Of a DNA stretch of 64,000 bases, positions 1-9,306 are shown one piece after another. The stretch's first letter is position 1, and each line of letters opens with the position of its first letter. The stretch is from Loripinus fragilis (Eukaryota; Mollusca; Bivalvia; Lucinida; Lucinidae): the NCBI GenBank assembly GCA_964019695.1, contig CAXHUL010000231.1:1-64000 (forward strand), given 5' to 3'. A program made the position numbers and the translations under genes. The notes beneath the pieces are model-generated. The model ran no database searches. It was not told where the DNA came from and saw nothing but the letters and a program-made list of their open reading frames with translations.

Positions 1-29
1 CAAAGAAACCCATATAACTTGTGATTTTC

Positions 30-345
30 CAGAGGGGGGGGGGGGGTCCGGACCCCCTAATCCCCCTCTGGATCCGCACGTGGGGTCGCCTGACGCCACT
101 GTTTGCTTACAGAATCATGGTCTATCAAAATTTAAATAAAACTGAAAAATACCACCCAACGACGACTAAACGACCCCCTCTGGAACCTTGAAAAATGATA
201 GTTTTCTTCGAAATTAACCATTTGACTTCAGTGAAATAAGCTGAGGACTAAAAAACGTTGTCAGGGCTTTTTTGTCAGAATGACAGATTGACCCGGACCC
301 CCCCCCCCCCCCCCCCCTGACGAAAAATCCTGGATCCGCGCATGG
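30..345. repeat. Pair of direct repeats with G/C homopolymers
   Basis: Two copies of a GG(A)CCCCC...CTGGATCCGC(A/G)C motif lie about 260 bp apart, next to a G13 run (34-46) and a C20 run (298-317). A related CCAGAGGGGGG stretch occurs at about 29636. It looks like a transposon end, but the family was not recognised. Confidence 0.4.
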
Positions 346-1440
346 AAAGTAAGGTGTACACGGGATAGCATGGCGTTCAAATAGCAGTGCAAAGACTAGC
401 ATGTGCATCCAACCCTGTTTCTGGCTGTAAAAGAGTCAGTCAGCCTCAAATCACGAAAGGCAGATTTTCTCATGTAATGGCTTTTCCACAGTCAAGCGAC
501 CGAAGATGACAAAGTACGGGAATCTGGTTCTACATTGATTGCCATTATCATAATCTTAAAATGCTAACAGCCTATCACCGAGCTATATTGGGTCCGAGCT
601 AACACGTAAGGGGGTGTGCGAACAACCTGAGCATGTTTTGTCGCCACAAGGAATACGACGTATGATGGAGACTCGAACCAACCAACCTATGCAGAAATAT
701 AGCTGTTCATACAAAGCCTTAAAATGGAGTAAGCATTCGCAAAAATGTAAGTTGTGGGTCTTTTTACAATATGAAGGCAGAGAAATGTACTACTCTGATT
801 CATGAGAGTTTTGCGTTCCAGTTGTTCATATTTCATATTTAGAAGTCGCCATTTTCATTTTCAGTTTTCATTCCAAATCAATGAGTGTACGCGTACGTCT
901 AACCCGTAAAATTAAACCTGTAGGACTGAATGTACTTACATGTATTGTCTTGTCTACTACTATGCTGCATTTTCGAGGGCTCTAAGAAAATAAGAATCTA
1001 CATCATGACCAAAAACGAAAGCTGCGATATACATTGCTCTGTTACGTTGTAGAGCTAGCCGTCGGTAATGAACAGAAGTTGTATTTTTGTTATGATTCCT
1101 CGGACCCGGTGGGTCCGAGTATGATTCCAATCAAGACAATCGTCATAGAAAAAGTCCGAGGTGACATCTCTTCCGTAAAGCAGGCCTATGTAAAGTTGGC
1201 CTGTAACCGGGTGATATCGCCGGGTATAACGCACATTGCATGTGAGTCGGTTGAAACGGCAATCCGGACTTTTATATGTTTGGTTGTTTATTTTCAATCT
1301 TTCACCATGCTATTAAGAATGTTAGTTTAATTGAAAATACTGATCAGACATTCAGTCTGTAAGTAGGCTAAAAGGATAAACAGAAATTCCTCCCTCTTTG
1401 GCAATGTTCGCATGTTTTTGGTCCCGTTTTTCAATCTTCA
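346..1440. other. No gene recognised
   Basis: Only short open frames occur, on both strands. A small inverted repeat CTCGGACCC-GGTGGGTCCGAG lies near 1099-1120. Nothing else was recognised. Confidence 0.4.
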
Positions 1441-1447
1441 GAATTTC

Positions 1448-1546
1448 ATTTTATTAGTTCGTACAGTCCCTATTCTCAGAAAAATAATTTTTATTAGTTC
1501 GTACACAGCGAAAAATAATTATTTTTTACTGTACGAACTAATACAA
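1448..1546. repeat. Short inverted repeat TTAGTTCGTACA
   Basis: TTATTAGTTCGTACAG (about 1451) and a second copy at 1491 face ACTGTACGAACTAATA at 1529-1544. This can form a hairpin typical of a MITE remnant. Confidence 0.6.
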
Positions 1547-1559
1547 GATTTACCGTAAA

Positions 1560-2030
1560 AGAACTTATCACTTCACTTTGTTAAAGAATGCTTTCATACA
1601 TATGCATTAAGTAATTCACTATCTCAAGTTCTGTCATATGCTCTAAATGTCTGGCTGATCTGGGGCTAATAAGGATTGCTAATCAATAAAGATTTAACCC
1701 CTTTATTTGATTTTAACCTTATCAATCAAATTTAAGGTAAAAGTATGATTGTCAGTTTTGACGTTAAATGTTAAATTTTAGGATATGTTTACTGCTAATC
1801 ACAACATTTTTCGTCATTCGTTAATTTGACAAAAAATGGCTAATATTTCAAAAACCACTAATATAATCCAAACCCCCAGCTATTGACCCTGGAGACAGGT
1901 TTTTGTCTTAGATGCTGCTAATGAATGAAATGAGAAAAACCAACATGACCAAGGAGACAATACAAGCTGTTTTTACCATATTTCAACCTAATAAGGACAC
2001 AAGACCCTATAAAATTATTACTGAGTAATT
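1560..2030. other. No gene recognised
   Basis: AT-rich sequence without a supported coding region or a recognised repeat. Confidence 0.4.
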
Positions 2031-2035
2031 TTACC

Positions 2036-2260
2036 ATTTATATACTGGAAACCCCTAAAGGGGTACTTTGGCAAACAGTAAAGACCCTGATGAAATGCAG
2101 CATAATGCTGCATTTCATCAGGGTGTTCATTGTTTGCTAATTTTAAAAGAATCTTCAGAAAGAAATCAGAAAATCCTACCTATGACCCCTTAAAGTACAC
2201 AATGGATAGTCCCATATTTATTGTATCATTATGTATAGGAAAATCCCTCAGAATAAAAAT
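2036..2260. mobile_element. Palindromic MITE, family 'ACTTTGGCAAACAGT'
   Basis: The perfect-palindrome core CTGATGAAATGCAGCAT...ATGCTGCATTTCATCAG (2088-2122) is flanked by ACTTTGGCAAACAGT and TGTTTGCTAA. Related copies lie at about 3401-3760 (split by a SINE), 36625-36870 and 57765-57925. Confidence 0.75.
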
Positions 2261-2883
2261 AGTTAACATTTGAGTTGTTAACAATAAATAAGCTTCTATT
2301 CAGGGATGCAATTTCATTATTTATATGGTTTAACATTGTTTGCATGAAACCGTATAGATACTGATTAGCCAGCTTTGAAAAGTTTATACACTCGTTGCAA
2401 ATATTAGGTTAAATATGGTACTCTAAATACTCGGACAGACTATGTTCTTAGAAAATATATTATCAAATTAGAGCAGGTCCATTTTACTACCCTAAGGTTT
2501 GTGAAATGAAAAAGTGGAGCGGCAACCAGTGTAAACCTTAATCAGCCGGTTCCTTCAAGAGCACTCTGATTTGGGTTTACACTATTTATCATGAATACCT
2601 TCGACTAAAATGTCATACTGGCAAATATGTCCAAATATTTAGGGGTAATATGGTAATTAATTGAAATTTGTTATCATGAAATCAATTACCACAATGACCA
2701 ATTATGTGTCTTTAATAATATCACATCTTTTACCCTCTTTGGGGAAAAATCAAAGCAAGGATATCTACAAAAATAATAATTTACCTAACGGTGAACCTGA
2801 AGCAACCACCTGCCCTATCTTAGCCTGTTTTGCTTTTCCTAGTTACAGGTAAAATCATCTTCATAAACGTGTTGCTTACTAGT

Positions 2884-3038
2884 GTCGTCTGCTCATAACA
2901 TTTGCTTACAGATTGGACCCAGATCAGGCCCGACAAAATGTCGGGCCTGATCTGGATCCAATCTGTTTGACACTCAGATAGTATTCCTGGAAGAATTTTT
3001 CAAAAAAGTTGATTTTTAAAAAAATCAGCAGACGACAA
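2884..3038. mobile_element. Palindromic MITE with GTCGTCTGCT ends
   Basis: It starts GTCGTCTGCT and ends AGCAGACGAC. The core is GATCAGGCCCGACA...TGTCGGGCCTGATC (2933-2955). Related copies are near 21120-21260, 34450-34780, 38240-38615 and 44845-45010. Confidence 0.75.
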
Positions 3039-3400
3039 AAAAGGCATGTTAACCATACACCCAGATCTTAATCAGCTGGTTTCTGCTGAAGCCATCTGAT
3101 CAGGATCTACAATGTTTTCAATCACACCATTGAATCTACATGTACTGAAATTATACAACTGAACTGGCTGGAAAACATGAAAATGAAGCATTTCACATAG
3201 CAGGTCAATGGTTAAGACAGGTGCTTGCTTACTACAACTCTAAACAATAAAATGCCATTTAAGGGGAATAATTGTAAAACATATTTCAAGGAATAACAAT
3301 CAAGGCTGCTAAAATAAGTCATTTTGTAATAAAATGTACAGTTCTCCTCGATGATTTTGCTTCATTATGTACCAGTAGTATTCTGTGCCTCATTTAAACC

Positions 3401-3765
3401 TTTGTATACTGGAAATCCCTAAACGGGTACTTTGGCAAACAGTGAAGACCCAGGAGTCTACACTGTTTGCTATGGTTAAAAAAAAACTTACATCATAATT
3501 TAGAAAATTCTACCTGGGACCCCTTTAAGAACACAATGGGCAGTCCTGCACTTATCATATCAACATGTATGTTTTTTGTTTGTTTGTTTGATTTGATTCT
3601 TTACGTCCACTCAACAATCTTTCAGTTATGCGGGACGTGTCTTCCTGGGTTGAACCAGTACTAAGCTAGGATAAATGTGTCTTGCTCAAGGACCACAACG
3701 CAGTGACGCCGGTGAGGTCAACATGTATGTGAAAATCCATCAGAATACAAAGGGTTAATGAGTGT
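3401..3765. mobile_element. MITE 'ACTTTGGCAAACAGT' copy split by SINE
   Basis: The left part has TATACTGGAAATCCCTAAA and GGCAAACAGTGAAGACCC. The right part resumes after a SINE with GTGAAAATCCATCAGAATAC. Confidence 0.65.
3569..3719 (-). mobile_element. SINE-1, 5'-truncated
   Basis: It carries the tail and body of the tRNA-headed SINE (TTGATTCTTTACGTCC, TTGAACCAGTACTAAGCTAG, TTGCTCAAGGA) but lacks the tRNA-like head. The target duplication TCAACATGTATG flanks it. Confidence 0.8.
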
Positions 3766-3952
3766 AACAAGCTTAAACGCATGAAAACATAAAATGCACT
3801 TTACCTATCGGATTTGCCATAATGATTGAGCATATTATAATCTAATTTAGCACGCAGGAAATGTTATCAAATGTATCCTTTTTCATAACCTGCCCTCCCC
3901 CCACAAACTAAACAACTAGATCCAGATCAGCTGCTTCTAATATAGCAAGCCC

Positions 3953-5312
3953 TGAGATTATAAAACTTTTTTCATGCTCAACTCAACTGAGCATGAAATT
4001 TCAACTGCTCATAAAATCTAAGATACCAACAAATGAAGTAGTGCCTCCCTTTAAGTCTCTCAGTTGTTTATTTATCATGCTAATAAATGATAAAATGCCA
4101 ACAATTGTTGGCATTTTAACATTTATGAGCAGGATAAATTTCATGCTCAGCTGAGTTGAGCATGAAACGAGAAATGTCACAGTCACGTGACGAATGCCCC
4201 CAAAGGAATTGGTCAAGCATAAGACACATTTGAGGAAAGTAAGCTGTAATATAGGAGATATGCTCCAGACACGATAAACCTAGAAATGAGGCCAGAAGTC
4301 AATGTCAAGGTCAAAGTGACCTAAAATGGTACGCACCACTCCGCCATCCCAAGAGGAATCAACACACCAAATTTGGGATTCCTACATCAAATAATATAGG
4401 AGATATGCTCCAGACACGATTATTCTAGAAACTAGGTCATAGGTCAAGATCACAGTGACCTAAAAATGGTATCTGACACATCAGCATCTAAAGATGTATC
4501 CATACAGCAAATTTGGGATTCCCATCTCAAATAATATAAGAGATATGTTCTGGACACGATTATTCTACAAACTAGGTCAGAGGTCAAGGTCAAAGTGACC
4601 CAAAAATGGTATGTGACACTCCACCATCCAAAGTTGCATCCACCCACCAAATTTGGGATTCCTACGTTTAATAATATAAGAGATATGCTCTGGACATGAT
4701 TTTTTCTAAAAACTAGGCCAGAGGTCAAGGTCACAGTGACCTGTAAATGGTACAAGACACTTCACCATCCCAAGATGCATTCCCACACCAAATTTGGGAT
4801 TCCTATCTCAAATAATAAAAGAGATATGATCCTGACACAATTATTATTAAAACTAGGTCAGAGGTCAAGGTCACAGTGACCCGTAAATGGTACAAGACAC
4901 TCAACCATCCCAAGATGCATTCACACACCAAATTTGGGATTCCCTTCTCAAATATAATAAGAGATATGCTCCTGACACAGTTACTATTAAAACTAGGTCA
5001 GAGGTCAAGGTCACAGTGGCAGAAAATGATATGTGAGACTCCATCATCCCAATATGCATATACACATCAAATTTGGAATTCCTACCTCAAAGAATATAAG
5101 AGATATGCTCATAACACAAAAATTCTTAAAACTAGGCCAGAGGTCAAGGTCACAGTGACCTGTAAATGGTACATCCACACACCAAATTTGAAATTCCTAC
5201 CTCAAAGAATATAGGAGATATGCACCGGACACGAAGCGAGATGGACGGACGGTGCGATTACTACATGCCTCCCAAAGTTCCTTTGGAGGCATAAAAAGTT
5301 TTATAACCTCAG
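3953..5312. mobile_element. MITE 'AAGGTTATAAAAC' split by a tandem-repeat element
   Basis: The left arm 3953-4167 contains TTATAAAACTTTTTTCATGC and the core GCCAACAATTGTTGGC. The right end AAGTTTTATAACCTCAGGG resumes at about 5294. The break is filled by the element at 4168-5293. Intact or partial relatives: 6660-6882 and 17711-17854. Confidence 0.75.
4168..5293 (+). mobile_element. Element E copy 1: about 140-bp tandem units with GGTCANNNTGACC palindromes
   Basis: Seven diverged units each carry GGTCAAGGTCA(C/A)AGTGACC and CACACCAAATTTGGGATTCC. Three are perfect GGTCACAGTGACC (near 4720, 4866, 5145). The left end has GAATGCCCCCAAAGGAA, the right end AGTTCCTTTGGAGGCAT, which are inverted. 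The 3' end is a GACGGACGG stretch, then the hairpin ATGCCTCCCAAAG-TTC-CTTTGGAGGCAT (5264-5292), then A's. No coding capacity was seen. Confidence 0.8.
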
Positions 5313-5637
5313 GGCCAGGATCCATTTGGCAGATCGGAAAACAGATATGGATATATTTTTTTAGTAGTCCAGTGAACAAAAAGTTTCGCTTTTCACATTT
5401 AACAAAATTATTCAAGATTGGCATAACATAATTTAATCAGTTTGTTAGTTTTATAAACTTTAAATTTCTTTGTCATGTATCATATAATACAATAACATCA
5501 AGGCACCAAATATAATTTTCATATGAGTAAAAGATTTGTTGCGTTTATAAAATTACTACAAATGCTATTTAGAAGACTAGACTAAGAATAGCAAAATCTC
5601 ATGGATACTTAAACCTTCAGTCTATGTCCTTGGTTAT
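5313..5637. other. No gene recognised
   Basis: AT-rich, with no supported feature. Confidence 0.4.
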
Positions 5638-5890
5638 AAGTACAGTACAGTCCCTTTTTAATGCTGTATTTGGGATGCATAGGAATGGATTGTGTTATAA
5701 GTGAACCTTGTTATAAAGGGACAGTTTTAAAAAGGAATTATAAGAAAATGACCATTAAATGGTCATTTTCCTATCATTCCTTTGTAAAATTCCATGGTAC
5801 AAAAATTTGGGAGCCGCAACATGACTGTGTTATATCCATTTCCATGTTATAACGAGACGTGTTATAAAGAGACTATACTGTACAGTACTA
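5638..5890. mobile_element. MITE with AGTACAGTACAGT ends (Tc1/mariner-like)
   Basis: The ends are AGTACAGTACAGTC and ACTGTACAGTACT. The centre is AATGACCATTAAATGGTCATT (about 5748-5768). Internal GTTATAAAGGGAC / GTTATAACGAGAC motifs resemble Tigger-type MITEs. Confidence 0.7.
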
Positions 5891-6003
5891 CATGTATACC
5901 CATGGAGATGAGGTGTACATACAAAATTCCTTCCTAAGAATCATTTGAGGCATGGGAAGGGAAGTTGGTCCCTGTTAAAGGTGCCTCCTTGGTGTTCTAG
6001 TAG

Positions 6004-6250
6004 ATTAACCCATAATGCGCCAATCCCAACAAAAGTCGTCTGCTTTTCTCGGCTGCTGAAATGTTTAAGAGGCCTCTATGGCAAACTGTGTGGACCCAGA
6101 TCAGACTGCTCCCTATGGGAGCAGTCTGTTCTGGGTCCACACTGTTTGCATCTGTACTTAATTTGTCAGTAATGTTAGGCAATTATTTGCAGCAGACGAC
6201 TTCACCAGACAACATTTTCAGATGCATTTTTATCTTGGTGCTTTAAGGAT
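6004..6250. mobile_element. MITE family 'TTAACCC..AAGCGCCAA'
   Basis: The ends are TTAACCCATAATGCGCCAA and TTGGTGCTTTAAGGATTAA. The core palindrome is GATCAGACTGCTCC...GGAGCAGTCTG. Other copies: 16665-16908, 24083-24262, 34075-34270, 38008-38214, 43769-44004. Confidence 0.8.
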
Positions 6251-6416
6251 TAACAGATAGAAAAGTTATCTAACTTCACTCATGCACCCACTGAACTGGA
6301 TTCTTCAAAATGTTGCTTCTATTTTGGGTGGATTGTATCCTTTAAAATATCTTGGATTAGGCCTTTTAAAATCAATGGTCCCTTCAATATATCTTGTTAC
6401 CTAGAGCTTCCTTATT

Positions 6417-6474
6417 AAGGACAGTATAGCCCCTTATCAGATGCAGCATCTGATCAGGGGCTATACTGTCGTCA
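6417..6474. repeat. Hairpin palindrome
   Basis: GACAGTATAGCCCCT-TATCAGATGC faces GCATCTGATCAGGGGCTATACTGTC. This is the core of a palindromic MITE. Confidence 0.6.
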
Positions 6475-6659
6475 AAAGCACCATTTAGGAGTACCCAGTG
6501 ATCAAAGGGTGAATTGGCCTGCTATAACTTTATATGTGGGCAATATTAAAATTAAAAAAAATAAATGTGACAGCCATATTTCTATTAATCAATAAATGGA
6601 ACTGTAAGCACTGCAATAAAATACCTGAAAGATGGGATCTTCAAATGCTGATGGCAAGA

Positions 6660-6882
6660 CCCCAAGGTTATAAAACTTTTTTCATGGTCACATCAACTTT
6701 ATCATGCTCATAAATGTAATAATGCCAACAATTGGCATTTTTAACATTTATAAGCATGATAAATACAGCATCTGAGAGTCTAAAGCAAGAAAAATCTTTA
6801 TTTTTCAAGACCTAACATTTTATGAGCAACTGAAATTTTATGCTCGTGAGTTGAGCATGAACTTTTTTATAACCTTGGAGCC
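6660..6882. mobile_element. MITE 'AAGGTTATAAAAC', full copy
   Basis: It starts CCAAGGTTATAAAACTTTTT and ends AACTTTTTTATAACCTTGG, with an internal GCCAACAATTGGC. Confidence 0.8.
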
Positions 6883-6960
6883 TGGAACAGTTAGAATACC
6901 CCTACAGACCTAATACTGCCCTTTATTTCATAGGAACACAAGAGAGTATTCATTATAAGT

Positions 6961-7123
6961 ACAGTAAAACCTGTCTTGAGTGGCCACTTAAAAATGGTCT
7001 TTAAGACAAATGGTAGCTTAATGAAGGCCAAAAGTATTGCAGACCTGCATTAGGGGATAATCAGTCTTGAATACCAATGTTTGGTCTTCTTTTTGAGTGG
7101 TCACTTAAGACAGGTTTTACTGT
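6961..7123. mobile_element. MITE-A (ACAGTAAAACCTGT ends)
   Basis: The ends are ACAGTAAAACCTGT / ACAGGTTTTACTGT. The core is shortened, lacking most of the TTGCAGAATGCTCC palindrome. Fourteen copies of this family lie in the window; several have TA on each side as expected for Tc1/mariner-type MITEs. Confidence 0.85.
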
Positions 7124-7250
7124 ACTTGTTAATTTGGGCCAATACATGAGATTTTGGTACTTATCCGATATACACAAATGCCTCCAATAAATGCACATGC
7201 TGAAGTATCCATCAGGCTAGAGTTCTACAGTTTTGTCTGAATCTTCACCT

Positions 7251-7456
7251 ACAGTAAAACCTGTTTAAAACGGCCACTCATAAATAGACTAAACAAAGAT
7301 TTTAATGACAAAGAAGCTTAATGAAGGTCGAAAGTATTGCAGAATGCTCCCCTTGGAGCATACTGCAATACTTTTGACCTGCATTAAGCGATAATTGGTC
7401 TTTAAAACCAATTTTCTGTCTTTTTGAGAGTGGCCATTTTACACATGTTTTACTGT
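7251..7456. mobile_element. MITE-A copy
   Basis: Full palindrome with AAAGTATTGCAGAATGCTCC in the centre and ACAGTAAAACCTGT ends. Confidence 0.85.
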
Positions 7457-7844
7457 ACATCCATACTTTGTGCTTGTGAGTCTTCGTTGATTGACAATGA
7501 GGATAAGTACCTAAATCCCATGCGCTGGCTGGCTCATTTAGTGTTGTGAGTACTCATTGAAATTGCCTTTAAATACCAACTATTTTAATGAGTAACCAAA
7601 ACATATTTCATTGGAAATTTTAAGAGGCAAACTATGCCACTGTTTTCTTCCAATATGCCACCTAAATTGAATTCCACATGTGGCTGGCTAAAACATAGCT
7701 CAACCTGATGGTCAGAATAGCTTTGACAACTTTTACACCATTATGGTTCAATCCATGCCACTTCTATATACTAAAACATAGGTCCAGATTCACCACCATT
7801 TTGGGTTTAAAATTGTGCATTTTTCTTATCTATTAAGGCCTAAT
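7457..7844. other. No gene recognised
   Basis: Unique-looking AT-rich sequence between two MITE-A copies. Confidence 0.4.
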
Positions 7845-8011
7845 ACAGAATAACCTGTCTTAAGCGGCCACTCAAAGAAGTGTTTTTCAAGACCGATTAT
7901 TTATTTATGCAGGTCAAAAGTATTGCAGAATGCCTGCATTAAGCGATAATCTGTCTTTAGGACCTTTGTTTTGTCTATTTTTGAATGACCGCTTAAGACA
8001 GGGTTTACTGT
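7845..8011. mobile_element. MITE-A copy, degraded
   Basis: The left end is degraded (ACAGAATAACCTGT); the right end is ACAGGGTTTACTGT. Confidence 0.75.
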
Positions 8012-8236
8012 AATGTAAAAACTGTTGAAGCACTTTAGACCAGGATTCACAGTTTGCCATTATTGTGCAATACATACCAGTTTTTATTATAGCAGAAATG
8101 CTACAAATGGTCTAGGCAAGCTTAACTTTATGCCACTAAGATATAATATGAACCAATTCTAAGGCTGGCCTTTACATTTTGTTGTTCTGGTAAATCCATG
8201 CTAAATGCTATATGAGCCAGATCATGTGACTTTGGT

Positions 8237-8437
8237 GGAAGCGCCACATCTCGGCGGTAGCATGCTCGACTCGAGACCAAGGGGCCACGGGTTCGAACCT
8301 CACCTGCGTCACTGCGTTGTATCCTTGAGCAAGATAATTTATCCTTGCTTAGTACTGGTTCAACTCAGGAAGATTCGTCCCAACATAACTGAAAAATTGT
8401 TGACTGGGACATAAAGAATCAAATCAAACAAACCAAA
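8237..8437 (+). mobile_element. SINE-1, full copy with tRNA-like head
   Basis: The tRNA-like head has the A-box region GGCGGTAGCATGCTCGACTC and B-box GGTTCGAACCTC. The body (TTGAGCAAGATAA, AGTACTGGTTCAA) and tail ACATAAAGAATCAAATC follow. GACTTTGG flanks both sides. It is not a functional tRNA gene: the SINE body follows directly and the cloverleaf is decayed. Confidence 0.8.
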
Positions 8438-8466
8438 TGAGACTTTGGTACTTATTGCAAATGTGT

Positions 8467-8633
8467 TTGTTTGTTTGATTTGATTCTTTACATCCCATCA
8501 ACAATCTTTCAGTTAAACCAGTACTAAGCTAGGATAAATGTGTCTTGCTCAAGGACCACAACACAGTTAAGCCGGTGTGGCTCGAACGCGCCGCCCCTCG
8601 GATTCGAGTCAAGCACTCTACCATTGAGCTCCC
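8467..8633 (-). mobile_element. SINE-1 with 13-bp target duplication
   Basis: Flanked exactly by ATTGCAAATGTGT (8454-8466 and 8634-8646). The head is on the right and the tail TTGATTCTTTACATCC on the left. Confidence 0.88.
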
Positions 8634-8801
8634 ATTGCAAATGTGTAAAGTCCTAATTTAATATGCATATGCAGCTATCTAATGAGGCTAGAGGCACAAA
8701 CTATGACCTGAGACTTCATTTATATCACTCCCTGTGTGTGTGAGCAGTGAAGGCTCTGGTGAGACTGCGCAGCCTTGTTAGAGCCTTTGCTGCTTGCATA
8801 T

Positions 8802-8997
8802 ACAGTAAAACCTGTATAAAACCGCAACTCAAAAATAGACAATATGAAGATCTTTATGACAAAAGATAGCTTAATGAAGGTCGAAAGTATTGCAGAATGC
8901 ATTCTGCAAATTCTTTGACCTGCATTAAGTGATAATTGGTCTTGAAAACCAATATTTGGTCTTATTGAGAGTGTCTGTTTTACACAGGTTTTACTGT
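8802..8997. mobile_element. MITE-A copy with TA flanks
   Basis: TA|ACAGTAAAACCTGT...ACAGGTTTTACTGT|TA, located 3' of the SMAP stop codon. Confidence 0.85.
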
Positions 8998-9165
8998 ATG
9001 AGAAATCCAAAGATCTCATCCACTGGCCCATATAATTTATACTTCTGTAATGGCATAATGTGAAAGCTGGTCTGGCTTGGCCCATTGGGATGGATCATAT
9101 TCCGCCGGCCAGCTGGCTTGGAATTGGAATGATTGCAATCACATATCACTAATGATTCTGAGTTA

Positions 9166-9306
9166 TCATTGCCATAAATTGTTAGATAATGTCTGTCCGC
9201 TCTGTGCCCCACCCCATCCCTGGCCCACTGGTATACTATTCTGCACCATTCCACCGGGTACCTGTCCTTGCTGTCCGAGACTCATACCAGCCATTTGGTT
9301 CTGCAT
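9166..9306 (-). CDS. SMAP: SMAP exon 12 (C terminus and stop)
   Basis: The acceptor is CTCCACAG|ATGC. It encodes residues 423-468, from [15 protein letters not shown] to [10 protein letters not shown], then TGA at 9168-9166. The end matches the conserved LS..LW(K) tail of SMAP proteins. A MITE begins 30 bp upstream of the acceptor. Confidence 0.94.
   Translation of the reverse strand: MQNQMAGMSLGQQGQVPGGMVQNSIPVGQGWGGAQSGQTLSNNLWQ

Noticed and set aside
1034..1330. 98-codon plus-strand frame and its opposite
   Set aside because: No recognisable domain, no splice or codon evidence, and overlap on both strands suggests chance.
8237..8320. Possible tRNA gene (A- and B-box)
   Set aside because: The tRNA-like segment continues directly into a SINE body present many times in the window, and the cloverleaf is decayed.
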